A DNA stretch of 64,000 nt, taken from assembly GCF_018613805.1 (NCBI RefSeq), contig NZ_JAGGPL010000020.1:1-64000 (forward strand), read 5' to 3'. This document shows positions 46,695 through 54,976 of this stretch, one piece after another. The position numbers were made by a program, and so were the translations under genes. The stretch comes from Arthrobacter sp. ISL-48. GTDB lineage: Bacteria; Actinomycetota; Actinomycetes; Actinomycetales; Micrococcaceae. Every line of letters starts with the position of its first letter. Positions within the stretch are counted from its first letter, which is position 1. Below the pieces are notes generated by a model. That model was not told where the DNA came from and ran no database searches. It saw nothing but the letters and a program-made list of their open reading frames with translations.

Positions 46695-46846
46695 CTGTTG
46701 CCCAATCTGCAGAGTCGACGTTCAGCAGTTTCTTTCTCCGCCTGTCTTGCACAGCATAATTCACCCGGTGTTCGGGTGGAATGACCTGTGGTTGTTTACA
46801 GAACCGGCTTGAAACCTTATCGATCGTACGCGTCCCGGGCATGAGG

Positions 46847-47356
46847 TCAAAACACCGGCTGTTCCAGGAATGACCGGACAGAGGAGAGCTCACGGGGCGA
46901 GATTCCCCGCCGCGGATCGGGGGACACGAGGAGTATGCGCCGGCCCAGGAACCTGGCCCATGCTTGGGCCTCCTGTTCAAAACGGAGCTGGTCGTCAATC
47001 CACACCAGGGCGTCGGGACCGGAGGCAGCCACGTCTTCCTGGATTGCGCGAAGTTTCCACCAGCCTTCTCCCGTCGTTTCGCCGTCGGCGGTCAGGTAGG
47101 GCCAGTGGCCGGCGTGGAGGTCAATTGCCGGGCAGAGATATTCCGGCGCCAGGTCTTCCCAGCTGGTGAGCCACACGCACCGCAGCCCTGCCCGACTGGC
47201 AAGGCTGTTCAATCCGTCAACCAGCTCCTGCGCGAAGGCCACGGAGAGCAGCCCGGCGTTGGCGAACCGCCACTCAGAGCCCCACTCGCTCTCGCCTACG
47301 GGACCGAATGGACAGACCACGCCGTCCACGTCCAAGTAGAGGGAAGCCCTGGTCAT
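46847..47356 (-). CDS. HAD-like protein of the Swiss Army Knife RNA-repair HAD group
   Basis: A 169-residue HAD-fold protein. LYLDVDGVVCPFG carries the motif I aspartates, CVWLTSWED is motif II-like, and VWIDDQL supplies the acidic motif IV. This pattern matches the HAD domain named after Swiss Army Knife RNA repair proteins, where it is thought to act as a phosphatase on RNA ends. Here it stands alone rather than fused to other repair domains. An ATG with AGGG eight bases upstream is used; a GTG two codons earlier is open. Confidence 0.75.
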   Translation of the reverse strand: MTRASLYLDVDGVVCPFGPVGESEWGSEWRFANAGLLSVAFAQELVDGLNSLASRAGLRCVWLTSWEDLAPEYLCPAIDLHAGHWPYLTADGETTGEGWWKLRAIQEDVAASGPDALVWIDDQLRFEQEAQAWARFLGRRILLVSPDPRRGISPRELSSVRSFLEQPVF

Positions 47357-47374
47357 GGCCACTGCCCTGGCGGG

Positions 47375-48058
47375 TCAGCGCTGAGGGAAGTCCGAGGAAT
47401 GGCCGGTGTCCAGCATCGGCGCGACCCTTTCCTCGAGGGCGGCTACGGTTGCGTCCGGGAGGACGATGAGACCGTCAAGTTCCCGGCGGGCTCTCTTGTA
47501 CGCGGCCTGCCGCTCGGCCGGTGTGGCGGCGTCATTTTCAGCGAGCCGCAGCAGTTTCCGGGCGGTAGCCAGCCGCTCACGTTCCGGCCCGGAAAAGTTG
47601 GTGTCCCTGATCCGCCGGGCTTCCCGCTCGGCAACTGAGAAGGCCACTTCAAAACTGTTGACTGCTGCCCGGTAGGCCTCAAGCCTCGAGGGGGCGGCCA
47701 GGTCTTTGGCCGAGGGAGGCCGCAATCCGTCCGCCTCCCGCTTGGCCCGCAGGAAGGCCACGGTCAGCGGTTCGCGGACATCAGTCATGAGCGGAAAATC
47801 GATGAGCTTGCCGACGTCCAGTTCATAGTCCAGCCACCGCCGGTTCACCGCATCGTGGGCGGACATGAGCGACTCCACCTCGGCAAGGGCCACCTGTTCG
47901 GCCTGCACCGAATGGTTCCGGAGCCGGTAAAGCTCCACCCTCCGCTGGTGCCGGCGTTCAGTGGCCTTTTGCCACGACCGGGCCCAGCCGCCCATCAGGC
48001 CGCTCAGGGGGAAGACCAACCACCAGTTATGGGCCAGGAAATCGAAGAGGGGCTGCAC
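47375..48058 (-). CDS. Uncharacterised single-pass membrane protein with helical domain
   Basis: I do not recognise this family. The 227-residue product has one hydrophobic segment, about residues 7-27 (HNWWLVFPLSGLMGGW), then a long, charged, mainly helical region rich in Arg, Glu and Ala that could form coiled coils. The open frame continues upstream through the hydroxylase gene, so the start is inferred: this GTG follows the hydroxylase stop by 58 bases. It precedes the HAD-like gene by 18 bases, suggesting co-transcription. Confidence 0.65.
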   Translation of the reverse strand: MQPLFDFLAHNWWLVFPLSGLMGGWARSWQKATERRHQRRVELYRLRNHSVQAEQVALAEVESLMSAHDAVNRRWLDYELDVGKLIDFPLMTDVREPLTVAFLRAKREADGLRPPSAKDLAAPSRLEAYRAAVNSFEVAFSVAEREARRIRDTNFSGPERERLATARKLLRLAENDAATPAERQAAYKRARRELDGLIVLPDATVAALEERVAPMLDTGHSSDFPQR

Positions 48059-48116
48059 GCTTCCATCGTCGCACCGCGTGCAGCCCACCTCAAGGACGGG
48101 CCACACCGTGAGGGCC

Positions 48117-49367
48117 TCAGGCCGAAAGCAGCGCGGTCCGCGTATCGCTGGGCTTTGCCGGTGTTCCCGGCTGGTCCACGCCGTAGAGCCAGTCGTTGTA
48201 CTGGTAGTCGCCGTCCTTCCGGCTCTTGAAGAGCAGGTTCCGCAGGGTCCGCGATAGTCCGGAGACGTGCCAGGACTCGCCCCAGATGCGGGCCGTGCGC
48301 TGGACGCGGGCGGTTCGGGCGGCGCGCCGGGCGTTGAACTCTCTGATTGCCCTGTCCCAGGCGCCGGTGTCCACGCCGCCGTCGGTGAAGACAGTCCCGC
48401 GGCTGACATCCTGGAGAACAGCTGCGTCTTCGAGAGCCTGGCAGGCACCCTGGGCAAGGTACTGCAGCATGGGGTGTGCGGCATCGCCCATCAGGACCAG
48501 CCTGCCGGCCACCCAGTTTTCGATCGGGTTCCGGTCGTACATAGGCCAGCGGACGCCCGTGGCCAGGTTCTTGAGGGCGTCCTGGACCGCAGGCACGCAA
48601 TCCTTGTAGGCGGCCTCCAGCTCATCCACGCCGCCGTATTGCTCCTCGCCCCGCTCAAAGGAAGGGGATTTGAAGACGGCAACAGTGTTGAGCAGTTCGC
48701 CTTTGCGGAGCGGGTACTGCACCAGGTGGCAGTCCGGGCCGAGGTAGACGATGACGTCCTCGAGGTCGGCCGTGGGAGTTTCCGCGGTGATGGGAACGGT
48801 TCCGCGGTAGGCAACGTACGACGACGAGACGGGGCCGTCCTGGGCAACAGCGGACCGGAGGGTGGACTTGAGCCCATCGGCGCCGACCACAACGTCGGCC
48901 TCATACACTTCGCCGCCTGCCGTGTGTGCTACGCCGCGGCCGTTCACCGTTTCCACTGACTCCACCATGACGTCGTTGACGAGGCGGACTCCGGCGTCCT
49001 GGCAGGCCTCGAGGAGCACCCGGTGCAGGTCGCTGCGGTGAATCACGACGTAGGGCGCGCCGTAGCGCTCCACGAACTCGCCGCCGAGCGTCTGGCGGGT
49101 CAGCTCCTCACCGGTAACCGCGTCGCGGAACACCAGGTGCTTGGGTTGGACGCCGACTTCGAGCGCCTTCTCCAGGAGGCCCCAACGCTTGAGGACACGT
49201 GAAGCGTTGGGTGCCATCTGCAGCCCTGCGCCGACCTCGCCGAATTCCGGGGCACGCTCGACCAGGGTCACGTCGGCACCGTTCTCGCGGAGGGCCAGGG
49301 CGCCGGCCAGGCCGGCCATTCCACCTCCGATAACGAGGACATCGGTGGACACTTTGGGGTCAGACAT
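48117..49367 (-). CDS. 3-Hydroxybenzoate 6-hydroxylase (FAD-dependent)
   Basis: Group A flavoprotein monooxygenase that converts 3-hydroxybenzoate to gentisate with NADH and oxygen. The 416-residue protein has the FAD fingerprint VIGGGMAGLAGALALRENG (about residues 12-30), the DG motif VVGADGLKSTLR and the GD motif LMGDAAHPMLQYLAQGA. The substrate is assigned from the adjacent gentisate dioxygenase genes; salicylate 5-hydroxylation would use a different enzyme class. Its start overlaps the end of the transporter gene by eight bases, so the two share a transcript. Confidence 0.87.
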   Translation of the reverse strand: MSDPKVSTDVLVIGGGMAGLAGALALRENGADVTLVERAPEFGEVGAGLQMAPNASRVLKRWGLLEKALEVGVQPKHLVFRDAVTGEELTRQTLGGEFVERYGAPYVVIHRSDLHRVLLEACQDAGVRLVNDVMVESVETVNGRGVAHTAGGEVYEADVVVGADGLKSTLRSAVAQDGPVSSSYVAYRGTVPITAETPTADLEDVIVYLGPDCHLVQYPLRKGELLNTVAVFKSPSFERGEEQYGGVDELEAAYKDCVPAVQDALKNLATGVRWPMYDRNPIENWVAGRLVLMGDAAHPMLQYLAQGACQALEDAAVLQDVSRGTVFTDGGVDTGAWDRAIREFNARRAARTARVQRTARIWGESWHVSGLSRTLRNLLFKSRKDGDYQYNDWLYGVDQPGTPAKPSDTRTALLSA

Positions 49368-50655
49368 TGTTGTCTCCTACTCCGGTTGGGGTTTTGGACG
49401 TGATTTTGATGCTGATGGCGCCGAGCAGGATGGCTGCGACGGCGGCTGCCGCGGCGAAGGCGAGGAAGTTTGAGCTGACGCCCAGTCCGGCTGCCAACAG
49501 CAGCCCTCCGGCCTGCGGCGCCGCAACGGCGCCGATCCGGCCAACGCCGAGCGCCCAGCCGAGGGCGGTGCCCCGGAGGTGCGCAGGGTAGTGGCTGGCC
49601 ACGGCCGCGATGACCAGACACTGGGTGCCGTGCGTTCCGACTCCGGCCAGGACCAGCATCAGGTAGACCACCGTGACTGGCGGCCCGGCGACGAGGACCC
49701 CCAGGGCGACGGCGGCGACGGCGGCTGCCGCTATGGCGGCCGGCACCGGTCCAAAGCGGGTACCGGCCCAGGCAGTGATGACGGAGCCGGCCACCGCACC
49801 GAGGTTCAGGGCAAGTGCAAAGGTCAGGGCCGATCCTAGGTTGTATCCGGCCAGCTGCATCAGGTTGGGCAGCCACGTACCCAGCCCGTACCAGGCGAAG
49901 AGCGTCACCAGCGTGGCGAAGGCATACAGGAGGCTCATGCCAAGGAACGGGGCCCGGAGCAGGGAACCGAAGCCGGCAGGTTCCTTGGCCTGGTCACCGG
50001 CACGCACCGGGGACAGTGTCTCGGGCAGGTAGCGAAGACCCAGCGGAATGACAACGAGCAGTGCCAGGACCGCGATGAGGAACATCGCAGGCCAGCCGAA
50101 AGCGGGAATGAGCGGAATGCCCGCCGACGCTGCAATCGAGCCACCGATCGGAACGCCGGACATCATCAGGGTGGCAATGGTGGACCGCCATTTTGCGGGC
50201 ACCAGTTCGGCCACCAGCGCGTTGGCCGACGGAACCAGCCCGCCCAACCCAATGCCGGCCAGCAGCCGTAGTCCGCCGAAGACGGGGGCGTTCGGAGCAA
50301 AGGCGCAGAGGATGGTAAAGATCGAGAACACGATTGCGCATCCGAGGATCGTCCGGCGGCGCCCGAAGGCGTCGGACATCCTGCCGGCGAAGATGGCGCC
50401 GATCATCATGCCCAGGAAAGCCATGGAACCGACGGTGCCGGCGGTAGCTTTGGTCAGCCCCCAGCCAGTGTCATTGATGAGCGAAGACTGCACGGTGCCA
50501 TAGACAATGAGGTCATAGCCGTCAAAGACGACCAGAAGCCAACAGACAAGGACTGCAATAGAGGACTGCCTGGTGAACCGGGAGTTGGCCGCGGCCGGAC
50601 GGGTCACGCCGTCGAAGGGCCGCTCCGGCGCTGCAGCGGAAGTTAGGTGATTCAT
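49360..50655 (-). CDS. MFS aromatic acid transporter (AAHS type)
   Basis: A 431-residue proton symporter of the aromatic acid:H+ family, probably importing 3-hydroxybenzoate or gentisate. It has about 12 hydrophobic segments, the family DGYDL motif in VVFDGYDLIVYGT (helix 1) and the loop 2-3 motif GRMSDAFGRRRT. The frame stays open far upstream, but that stretch is antisense to the IclR gene. The ATG used sits right behind GGAGG, unusually close. It is divergent from the IclR gene with 48 bases between starts. Confidence 0.88.
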   Translation of the reverse strand: MNHLTSAAAPERPFDGVTRPAAANSRFTRQSSIAVLVCWLLVVFDGYDLIVYGTVQSSLINDTGWGLTKATAGTVGSMAFLGMMIGAIFAGRMSDAFGRRRTILGCAIVFSIFTILCAFAPNAPVFGGLRLLAGIGLGGLVPSANALVAELVPAKWRSTIATLMMSGVPIGGSIAASAGIPLIPAFGWPAMFLIAVLALLVVIPLGLRYLPETLSPVRAGDQAKEPAGFGSLLRAPFLGMSLLYAFATLVTLFAWYGLGTWLPNLMQLAGYNLGSALTFALALNLGAVAGSVITAWAGTRFGPVPAAIAAAAVAAVALGVLVAGPPVTVVYLMLVLAGVGTHGTQCLVIAAVASHYPAHLRGTALGWALGVGRIGAVAAPQAGGLLLAAGLGVSSNFLAFAAAAAVAAILLGAISIKITSKTPTGVGDNNV

Positions 50656-50691
50656 TCCTCCACTGTCGTGGACCCCACACGGACCGGCCCA

Positions 50692-50697
50692 TATAAT
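50692..50697 (+). promoter_or_regulatory. -10 hexamer TATAAT for leaderless IclR gene
   Basis: A perfect TATAAT, six bases, then the ATG of the regulator. It lies inside one arm of a palindrome that also covers the start codon. Confidence 0.65.
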
Positions 50698-50715
50698 TCT
50701 GTCATGCAGAACTTG
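50693..50715. promoter_or_regulatory. IclR operator copy overlapping the regulator's own start
   Basis: ATAATTCTG-tcatg-CAGAACTTG matches the perfect palindrome before the gentisate dioxygenase gene in 7 of 9 left-arm and 8 of 9 right-arm positions with the same 5-base spacer. It covers the -10 and start codon of the regulator, so binding would repress its own gene and may affect the divergent transporter. Confidence 0.65.
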
Positions 50716-51501
50716 CCGGTCCACAAGAAGCCCGCGTACTCCATCGAGGCGGTAGACAACGCATTGCAGCTGCTGCAGCTGTTGCGCGATGGCGGGAGCC
50801 TGCGTCTCAAGGATGCAGCCCGGGAGCTCGGCGTTGCGCCCTCCACCGCGCACCGGCTGCTTGCCATGCTGGTGTACCGCGGCTTTGCGGTCCAGGACGA
50901 GTCCCGGCGGTACGTGCCTGGACCCGCGATGGGCGGAGGACCGGCAGGCGTCAGCTGGACCCGCCTGCTCCGGGAAGTGGCCCGGCCCCACATGGAGCTG
51001 TTGTGCTCCCGCGTCAATGAAACCGTCAACCTCATGATCCGGGTGGGAACCAAGGTCCGGTTTCTTGAGACAGTGGAGAGCACCAGCGTGCTCCGCGTGG
51101 GTGACCGGCAGGGAACGGTCCTTCCCGCCAACAAGGCTTCCGGCGGCAAGGCGATGCTGGCCGAACTGGAGCCCGCCATGATCGAGCAGCTGTTCCGCAG
51201 CCAAAACGCGGGGATCGGCGGTGACAACATTCCCGACGCCGAGTACCCCGCCTTCCTGCGCGAACTGGATATGGTCCGCAGCAACGGCTTTGCAGCCAAC
51301 TTCGAGGGCACCGAAGAGGGCATCAGCGCCTTGGGCATGGCCTTGCGCAACCGAAGAGGCGAAGTGATTGGGGCGCTGAGCGTTGCCACCCCCACGGGCA
51401 GGTTCCGTGGACTGTTCGACGCCGGACTCGTTGGCGTCATGCTGGAGACCCGGCGACAGCTGGAGATCGACATTGCGGCGAACCCGGCAGAGGAAGACTG
51501 A
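50704..51501 (+). CDS. IclR-family regulator of the gentisate cluster
   Basis: A 265-residue IclR protein: an N-terminal winged helix with LRLKDAARELGVAPSTAHRL (about residues 37-56) and a C-terminal effector domain ending near the family's GALSVATPTGRF. It lies between the uptake/hydroxylation genes and the ring-cleavage genes, the place where the gentisate regulator sits in corynebacteria. Earlier in-frame codons exist, but TATAAT six bases before this ATG and the domain start favour it. Two shared palindromes mark its probable binding sites. Effector unknown; an aromatic intermediate is likely. Confidence 0.9.
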   Translation: MQNLPVHKKPAYSIEAVDNALQLLQLLRDGGSLRLKDAARELGVAPSTAHRLLAMLVYRGFAVQDESRRYVPGPAMGGGPAGVSWTRLLREVARPHMELLCSRVNETVNLMIRVGTKVRFLETVESTSVLRVGDRQGTVLPANKASGGKAMLAELEPAMIEQLFRSQNAGIGGDNIPDAEYPAFLRELDMVRSNGFAANFEGTEEGISALGMALRNRRGEVIGALSVATPTGRFRGLFDAGLVGVMLETRRQLEIDIAANPAEED

Positions 51502-51539
51502 CAGCCAGCCCCTAACCTGGCGGGGCGCAAGCCGTCGCA

Positions 51540-51562
51540 CAAATTCTGGTGTACAGAATTTG
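51540..51562. promoter_or_regulatory. IclR operator, perfect palindrome before the gentisate operon
   Basis: CAAATTCTG-gtgta-CAGAATTTG has perfect 9-bp arms with a 5-base spacer, about 75 bases before the dioxygenase start. A near copy lies over the regulator start. IclR-family activators commonly bind upstream of -35 at such sites. Confidence 0.75.
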
Positions 51563-51637
51563 ATGGGGATTTAGTTGAAGTTGTTCCTAGAGTCTGTGGT
51601 ACGCCCTATCGCTATCCGCACTCACCGAGGAGGCCCC

Positions 51638-52771
51638 GTGTCCATCAGCGCCGGGAACACGACCCACGATTCAGTTGCCGCAGGCCTTGCCGTTCCGGAG
51701 CCGACGCGTGAAGAGGCCATGCAGCTTGAGCAGCTGTACCGGGATTTCGAGAGCGGCAACCTGATCCCGTTGTGGACGGAGATCGCGGATCTGATGCCGA
51801 TGGTCCCCTCCCCCAAGGCCGTGCCTCACATCTGGCGTTGGAGTGACCTCTACCCGTTGGCCGCCCGTGCCGGAGATCTGGTTCCGGTGGGCCGCGGTGG
51901 GGAGAGGCGGGCCATCGCGTTGGCGAACCCGGGCCTGGGTGGTACTCCGTATGCGACGCCGACCTTGTGGGCCGCAATCCAGTACCTGGGCGCCCACGAG
52001 ACGGCGCCGGAGCACCGGCATTCACAGAACGCCTTCCGCTTCGTCGTTGAGGGCGACGGCGTGTGGACGGTGGTCAACGGCGATCCCGTGGCGATGCGCC
52101 GCGGGGACTTCCTGCTGACTCCGGGCTGGAACTTCCACGGCCACCACAACGACACCGACCAGCCGATGGCCTGGATCGACGGGCTGGACATCCCGTTCGT
52201 GCACTACGCGGACGCGGGGTTCTTCGAGTTCGGCACTGAACGAGTCACTGATGAGGCCACCCCCGACATTTCCCGGTCAGAGCGGCTGTGGGCACACCCG
52301 GGCCTGCGGCCACTGTCGGGCCTTGATGACACAACAAATTCGCCCATCGCCGCGTACCGGTGGGAACACACCGACCGGGCTCTGGCCGAGCAGCTGCTGC
52401 TGGAGGATGAGGGCCACCCGGCGACTGTGTCCCAGGGCCACGCCGCCGTCAGGTACTCGAACCCGACCACGGGCCGGGATGTGATGCCGACCATCCGGGC
52501 GGAGTTCCACCGGCTCCGCGCCGGCGCCTCGACTCCGGCCCTGCGGGAGGTTGGGTCCAGCGTCTGGCAGGTCTTCGAAGGCACCGGCACCGTGGTGCTC
52601 AACGGCGAGGCCAAGGAACTGGCCAAGGGCGACCTGTTTGTCGTCCCCTCCTGGACCGAATGGTCCCTGCAGGCCGGAACGGAATTCGATCTGTTCCGGT
52701 TCAGTGACGCCCCGATTTTTGAACGCCTGAACTTTAACCGCACCTATATCGAAGGACGCAACACCCGATGA
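51638..52771 (+). CDS. Gentisate 1,2-dioxygenase
   Basis: Ring-cleaving iron dioxygenase that turns gentisate into maleylpyruvate. The 377-residue bicupin protein has the metal site in EHRHSQNAFRFVVEG (cupin 1, two His) followed by the later His in NFHGHHND, and a second cupin around GTVVLNGEAKELAKGDLFVV. The GTG start follows GGAGG by five bases; upstream codons in the same frame lie in the promoter region. It is first in the three-gene ring-cleavage operon and overlaps the next gene by four bases. Confidence 0.93.
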   Translation: MSISAGNTTHDSVAAGLAVPEPTREEAMQLEQLYRDFESGNLIPLWTEIADLMPMVPSPKAVPHIWRWSDLYPLAARAGDLVPVGRGGERRAIALANPGLGGTPYATPTLWAAIQYLGAHETAPEHRHSQNAFRFVVEGDGVWTVVNGDPVAMRRGDFLLTPGWNFHGHHNDTDQPMAWIDGLDIPFVHYADAGFFEFGTERVTDEATPDISRSERLWAHPGLRPLSGLDDTTNSPIAAYRWEHTDRALAEQLLLEDEGHPATVSQGHAAVRYSNPTTGRDVMPTIRAEFHRLRAGASTPALREVGSSVWQVFEGTGTVVLNGEAKELAKGDLFVVPSWTEWSLQAGTEFDLFRFSDAPIFERLNFNRTYIEGRNTR

Positions 52772-53604
52772 GACTCCTCACCCTCCGCCTTCCCGCACGG
52801 GAGACCACAGAGACCGTGGCGGTCCGCCAGGACGGCGGCACCCTGACCGAGATCGACGGGTTCGCCGACGTCGGGGCCCTGCTGCAGGACCCCGCCTGGG
52901 CAGAAAAAGCGCAGGCTGCCAGCGGCGCCACGCACCCACTGGACGGCGCGGACCTCGCCGCCGTCGTGCCCTCTCCGGGGAAGATCATCTGCGTGGGCCA
53001 CAACTACCGCAACCACATCAAGGAAATGGGGCGGGACGTCCCGGAGTACCCCACCTTGTTCGCCAAGTACGCCGAGTCCCTGATCGGGCCCCACGATGAC
53101 CTGGCCCTGCCGCAGGAATCAGACACGGTGGACTGGGAAGCCGAACTCGCCGTGATCATCGGCAAAAAGGGCCGCCGGATCAGCGAAGCCGACGCCAAAG
53201 ACCACATCGCCGGGTACGCCGTGCTGAACGACGTGTCGATGCGGGACTACCAGTTCCGCACCGTCCAGTGGTTGCAGGGCAAAACCTGGGAGAAGTCCAC
53301 CCCGTTCGGGCCCGCCCTGGTCACCACCGACGAATTCAGTGCCGGCCCGCTGATGACCTCCGCCGTGGACGGCGAAACCATGCAGCAGACCCCCACCTCC
53401 GACCTCGTGTTCACCCCCGAATTCCTGGTCTCCTACATCTCCACGATCATCACCCTGAACCCCGGCGATGTGATCGCGACCGGCACCCCCGGCGGAGTGG
53501 GCCACGCCCAGGACCCCAAACGCTACCTCCAGGAAGGCCAGCTCCTGCTGACCACCATCGAAGGCCTGGGCCAGCTAAGCAACCGGGTCATCAAGGAAGC
53601 CTGA
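52768..53604 (+). CDS. Fumarylpyruvate hydrolase (FAH family)
   Basis: Cleaves fumarylpyruvate to fumarate and pyruvate, the last step of the glutathione- or mycothiol-dependent gentisate route. The 278-residue protein has the FAH-fold segments IICVGHNYRNHIKEMG, a metal-binding WEAELAVIIG, and GDVIATGTPGGVGHA. The assignment to fumarylpyruvate rather than acylpyruvate in general rests on the isomerase gene immediately after it. ATGA overlap with the dioxygenase gene and TGATG overlap with the isomerase gene show tight coupling. Confidence 0.9.
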   Translation: MRLLTLRLPARETTETVAVRQDGGTLTEIDGFADVGALLQDPAWAEKAQAASGATHPLDGADLAAVVPSPGKIICVGHNYRNHIKEMGRDVPEYPTLFAKYAESLIGPHDDLALPQESDTVDWEAELAVIIGKKGRRISEADAKDHIAGYAVLNDVSMRDYQFRTVQWLQGKTWEKSTPFGPALVTTDEFSAGPLMTSAVDGETMQQTPTSDLVFTPEFLVSYISTIITLNPGDVIATGTPGGVGHAQDPKRYLQEGQLLLTTIEGLGQLSNRVIKEA

Positions 53605-54362
53605 TGGCCGCCCGCACCGACCAGACGGGGGACCCCAAACTGCTCGAGCAGCTGCTCCAGGCCCGTCGCGGCACCGCATTCTTCGCCCGGAAACTCAACG
53701 AACTCACCGACGCCGATCTGGACGGCGCATCGCTGCTCCCCGGCTGGACCCGCCGCCACGTCGCGGCGCACATCGGCTATAACGCCCGCGCGATCGCGCG
53801 GCTCATCGACTGGGCCGCGACCGGGGTCGAGACCCCCATGTACGCCTCCCCGGAGGCACGAAATCAAGAAATCGAATTCGGCGCCACGCTTTCCCCAATC
53901 GCTCTCCGGAACCTGTTCGACCACTCCGCCGTGCACCTGAACGTCGAATGGCGGGACCTGCCCCCCGATGCCTGGCACCACAAGGTCAAAACCGCCCAAG
54001 GCAGGGTCGTCCCGGCCGAGGAAACCGTCTGGATGCGCACCCGCGAAGTCTGGGTCCACGCCGTCGACCTCGACAGCGGCGCCACCTTCGAAGACATCCC
54101 CGCACCAGTACTCGAACGGCTCCTCAAGGACATCACCACAGCCTGGGCAACCCGCGGCACCGACGCCGGGCTCCTGGTCCGGGTGTCTGGTCAGGAGGCA
54201 AGGCAGGAATCTGGCGATTCCCGTGCCGATGGACCGGTGGCTGTTTCGGGCCGCCTCGCCGGTGTGGTCCAGTGGGCCACGGGCAGGGGCACCACGGGCG
54301 TCACCGCCACGGAGCGAAGCGCCCCGTTGGACGAAATTCCGGCAGCGCCGAAGTGGATCTGA
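53604..54362 (+). CDS. Maleylpyruvate isomerase, mycothiol-dependent type
   Basis: Isomerises maleylpyruvate to fumarylpyruvate using mycothiol, the actinobacterial thiol. The 252-residue protein has the MDMPI N-terminal four-helix domain. The zinc ligands expected from the Corynebacterium glutamicum enzyme are visible: a His in RRHVAAHIG and the Glu/His pair in REVWVHAVDL. The C-terminal domain is shorter and variable. The start overlaps the hydrolase stop as TGATG; the long open frame upstream is a shadow. Confidence 0.92.
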   Translation: MAARTDQTGDPKLLEQLLQARRGTAFFARKLNELTDADLDGASLLPGWTRRHVAAHIGYNARAIARLIDWAATGVETPMYASPEARNQEIEFGATLSPIALRNLFDHSAVHLNVEWRDLPPDAWHHKVKTAQGRVVPAEETVWMRTREVWVHAVDLDSGATFEDIPAPVLERLLKDITTAWATRGTDAGLLVRVSGQEARQESGDSRADGPVAVSGRLAGVVQWATGRGTTGVTATERSAPLDEIPAAPKWI

Positions 54363-54384
54363 GCCTCTGGGCCGGCCTAACTGG

Positions 54385-54816
54385 CTAAGAGGTGGGGGGT
54401 GCCTGCCCGCTGTTGACATTGACCAGCCACGCGACGCCGAACCTGTCGGTGCACATGCCGAAGATGTCCCCCCAGGGGGCCTGTTCCATCGGGACCGTCA
54501 CGGTGCCGCCGTCGCCGGCCAGCTTGTCCCAATAGCCGCGCAGTTCACCCTCGTCGTCGCCGCTGAGGGAGACCGAAATGGTGTTCCCCGGCGTGTAGTC
54601 CATGGAGTTGGGGGTGTCCGCCCCCATCACCACCAGGCCCTGGGTGGTGGTCAGCATGCCGTGCATGATTTTGTCTGCCTCCGCGGGGTCCTCGCTGGCC
54701 TGGAACTCACCGAACGTGCTCAACGCCAGTTCACCACCGAAAACCGTCTGGTAAAAGTTCATCGCCTCCCGGGCGTTGTCGCGGAAGCCAAGGTAGGGAT
54801 TAAGCGTCGTAGGCAT
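54385..54816 (-). CDS. PhnB-like VOC domain protein
   Basis: A 143-residue glyoxalase/bleomycin-resistance-fold protein of the PhnB/3-demethylubiquinone-like group, with PYLGFRDNAREAMNFYQTVFGG at its start, VVMGADTP in the middle and the closing WGDIFGMCTDRFGVAWLVN. Such proteins are often annotated as VOC family with no proven reaction. AAGGAG lies eight bases before the ATG; 20 upstream codons in the frame are ignored. It converges on the gentisate operon. Confidence 0.87.
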   Translation of the reverse strand: MPTTLNPYLGFRDNAREAMNFYQTVFGGELALSTFGEFQASEDPAEADKIMHGMLTTTQGLVVMGADTPNSMDYTPGNTISVSLSGDDEGELRGYWDKLAGDGGTVTVPMEQAPWGDIFGMCTDRFGVAWLVNVNSGQAPPTS

Positions 54817-54963
54817 GGCCTGTTCTCCTTGTTGTGCGGGACGGAAGGGGGAAGGACAGTCAACATACTGCCGCAAACAGGTCCTCGTTGATAGGGGTCA
54901 TGGCAGCGGGTTTAGTTCGACGGCGGGCGGCCTGCCTTGCGTGCGCTATCCCCCTGCGGGCCG

Positions 54964-54969
54964 TAGGCT
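54964..54969 (+). promoter_or_regulatory. -10 hexamer TAGGCT for leaderless yciO
   Basis: TAGGCT ends seven bases before the yciO ATG and supports that start rather than the longer open frame. Confidence 0.6.
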
Positions 54970-54976
54970 CGTGGGC

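Noticed and set aside
46740..46790. Pho-box-like sequence before pit (TTCACCCGGTGTTC)
   Set aside because: It resembles the Streptomyces repeat but forms an inverted, not direct, repeat, so I cannot call a PhoP site.
53268..53603. 112-codon upstream extension of the maleylpyruvate isomerase frame
   Set aside because: Out-of-frame shadow of the fumarylpyruvate hydrolase gene; the TGATG overlap gives the natural start.
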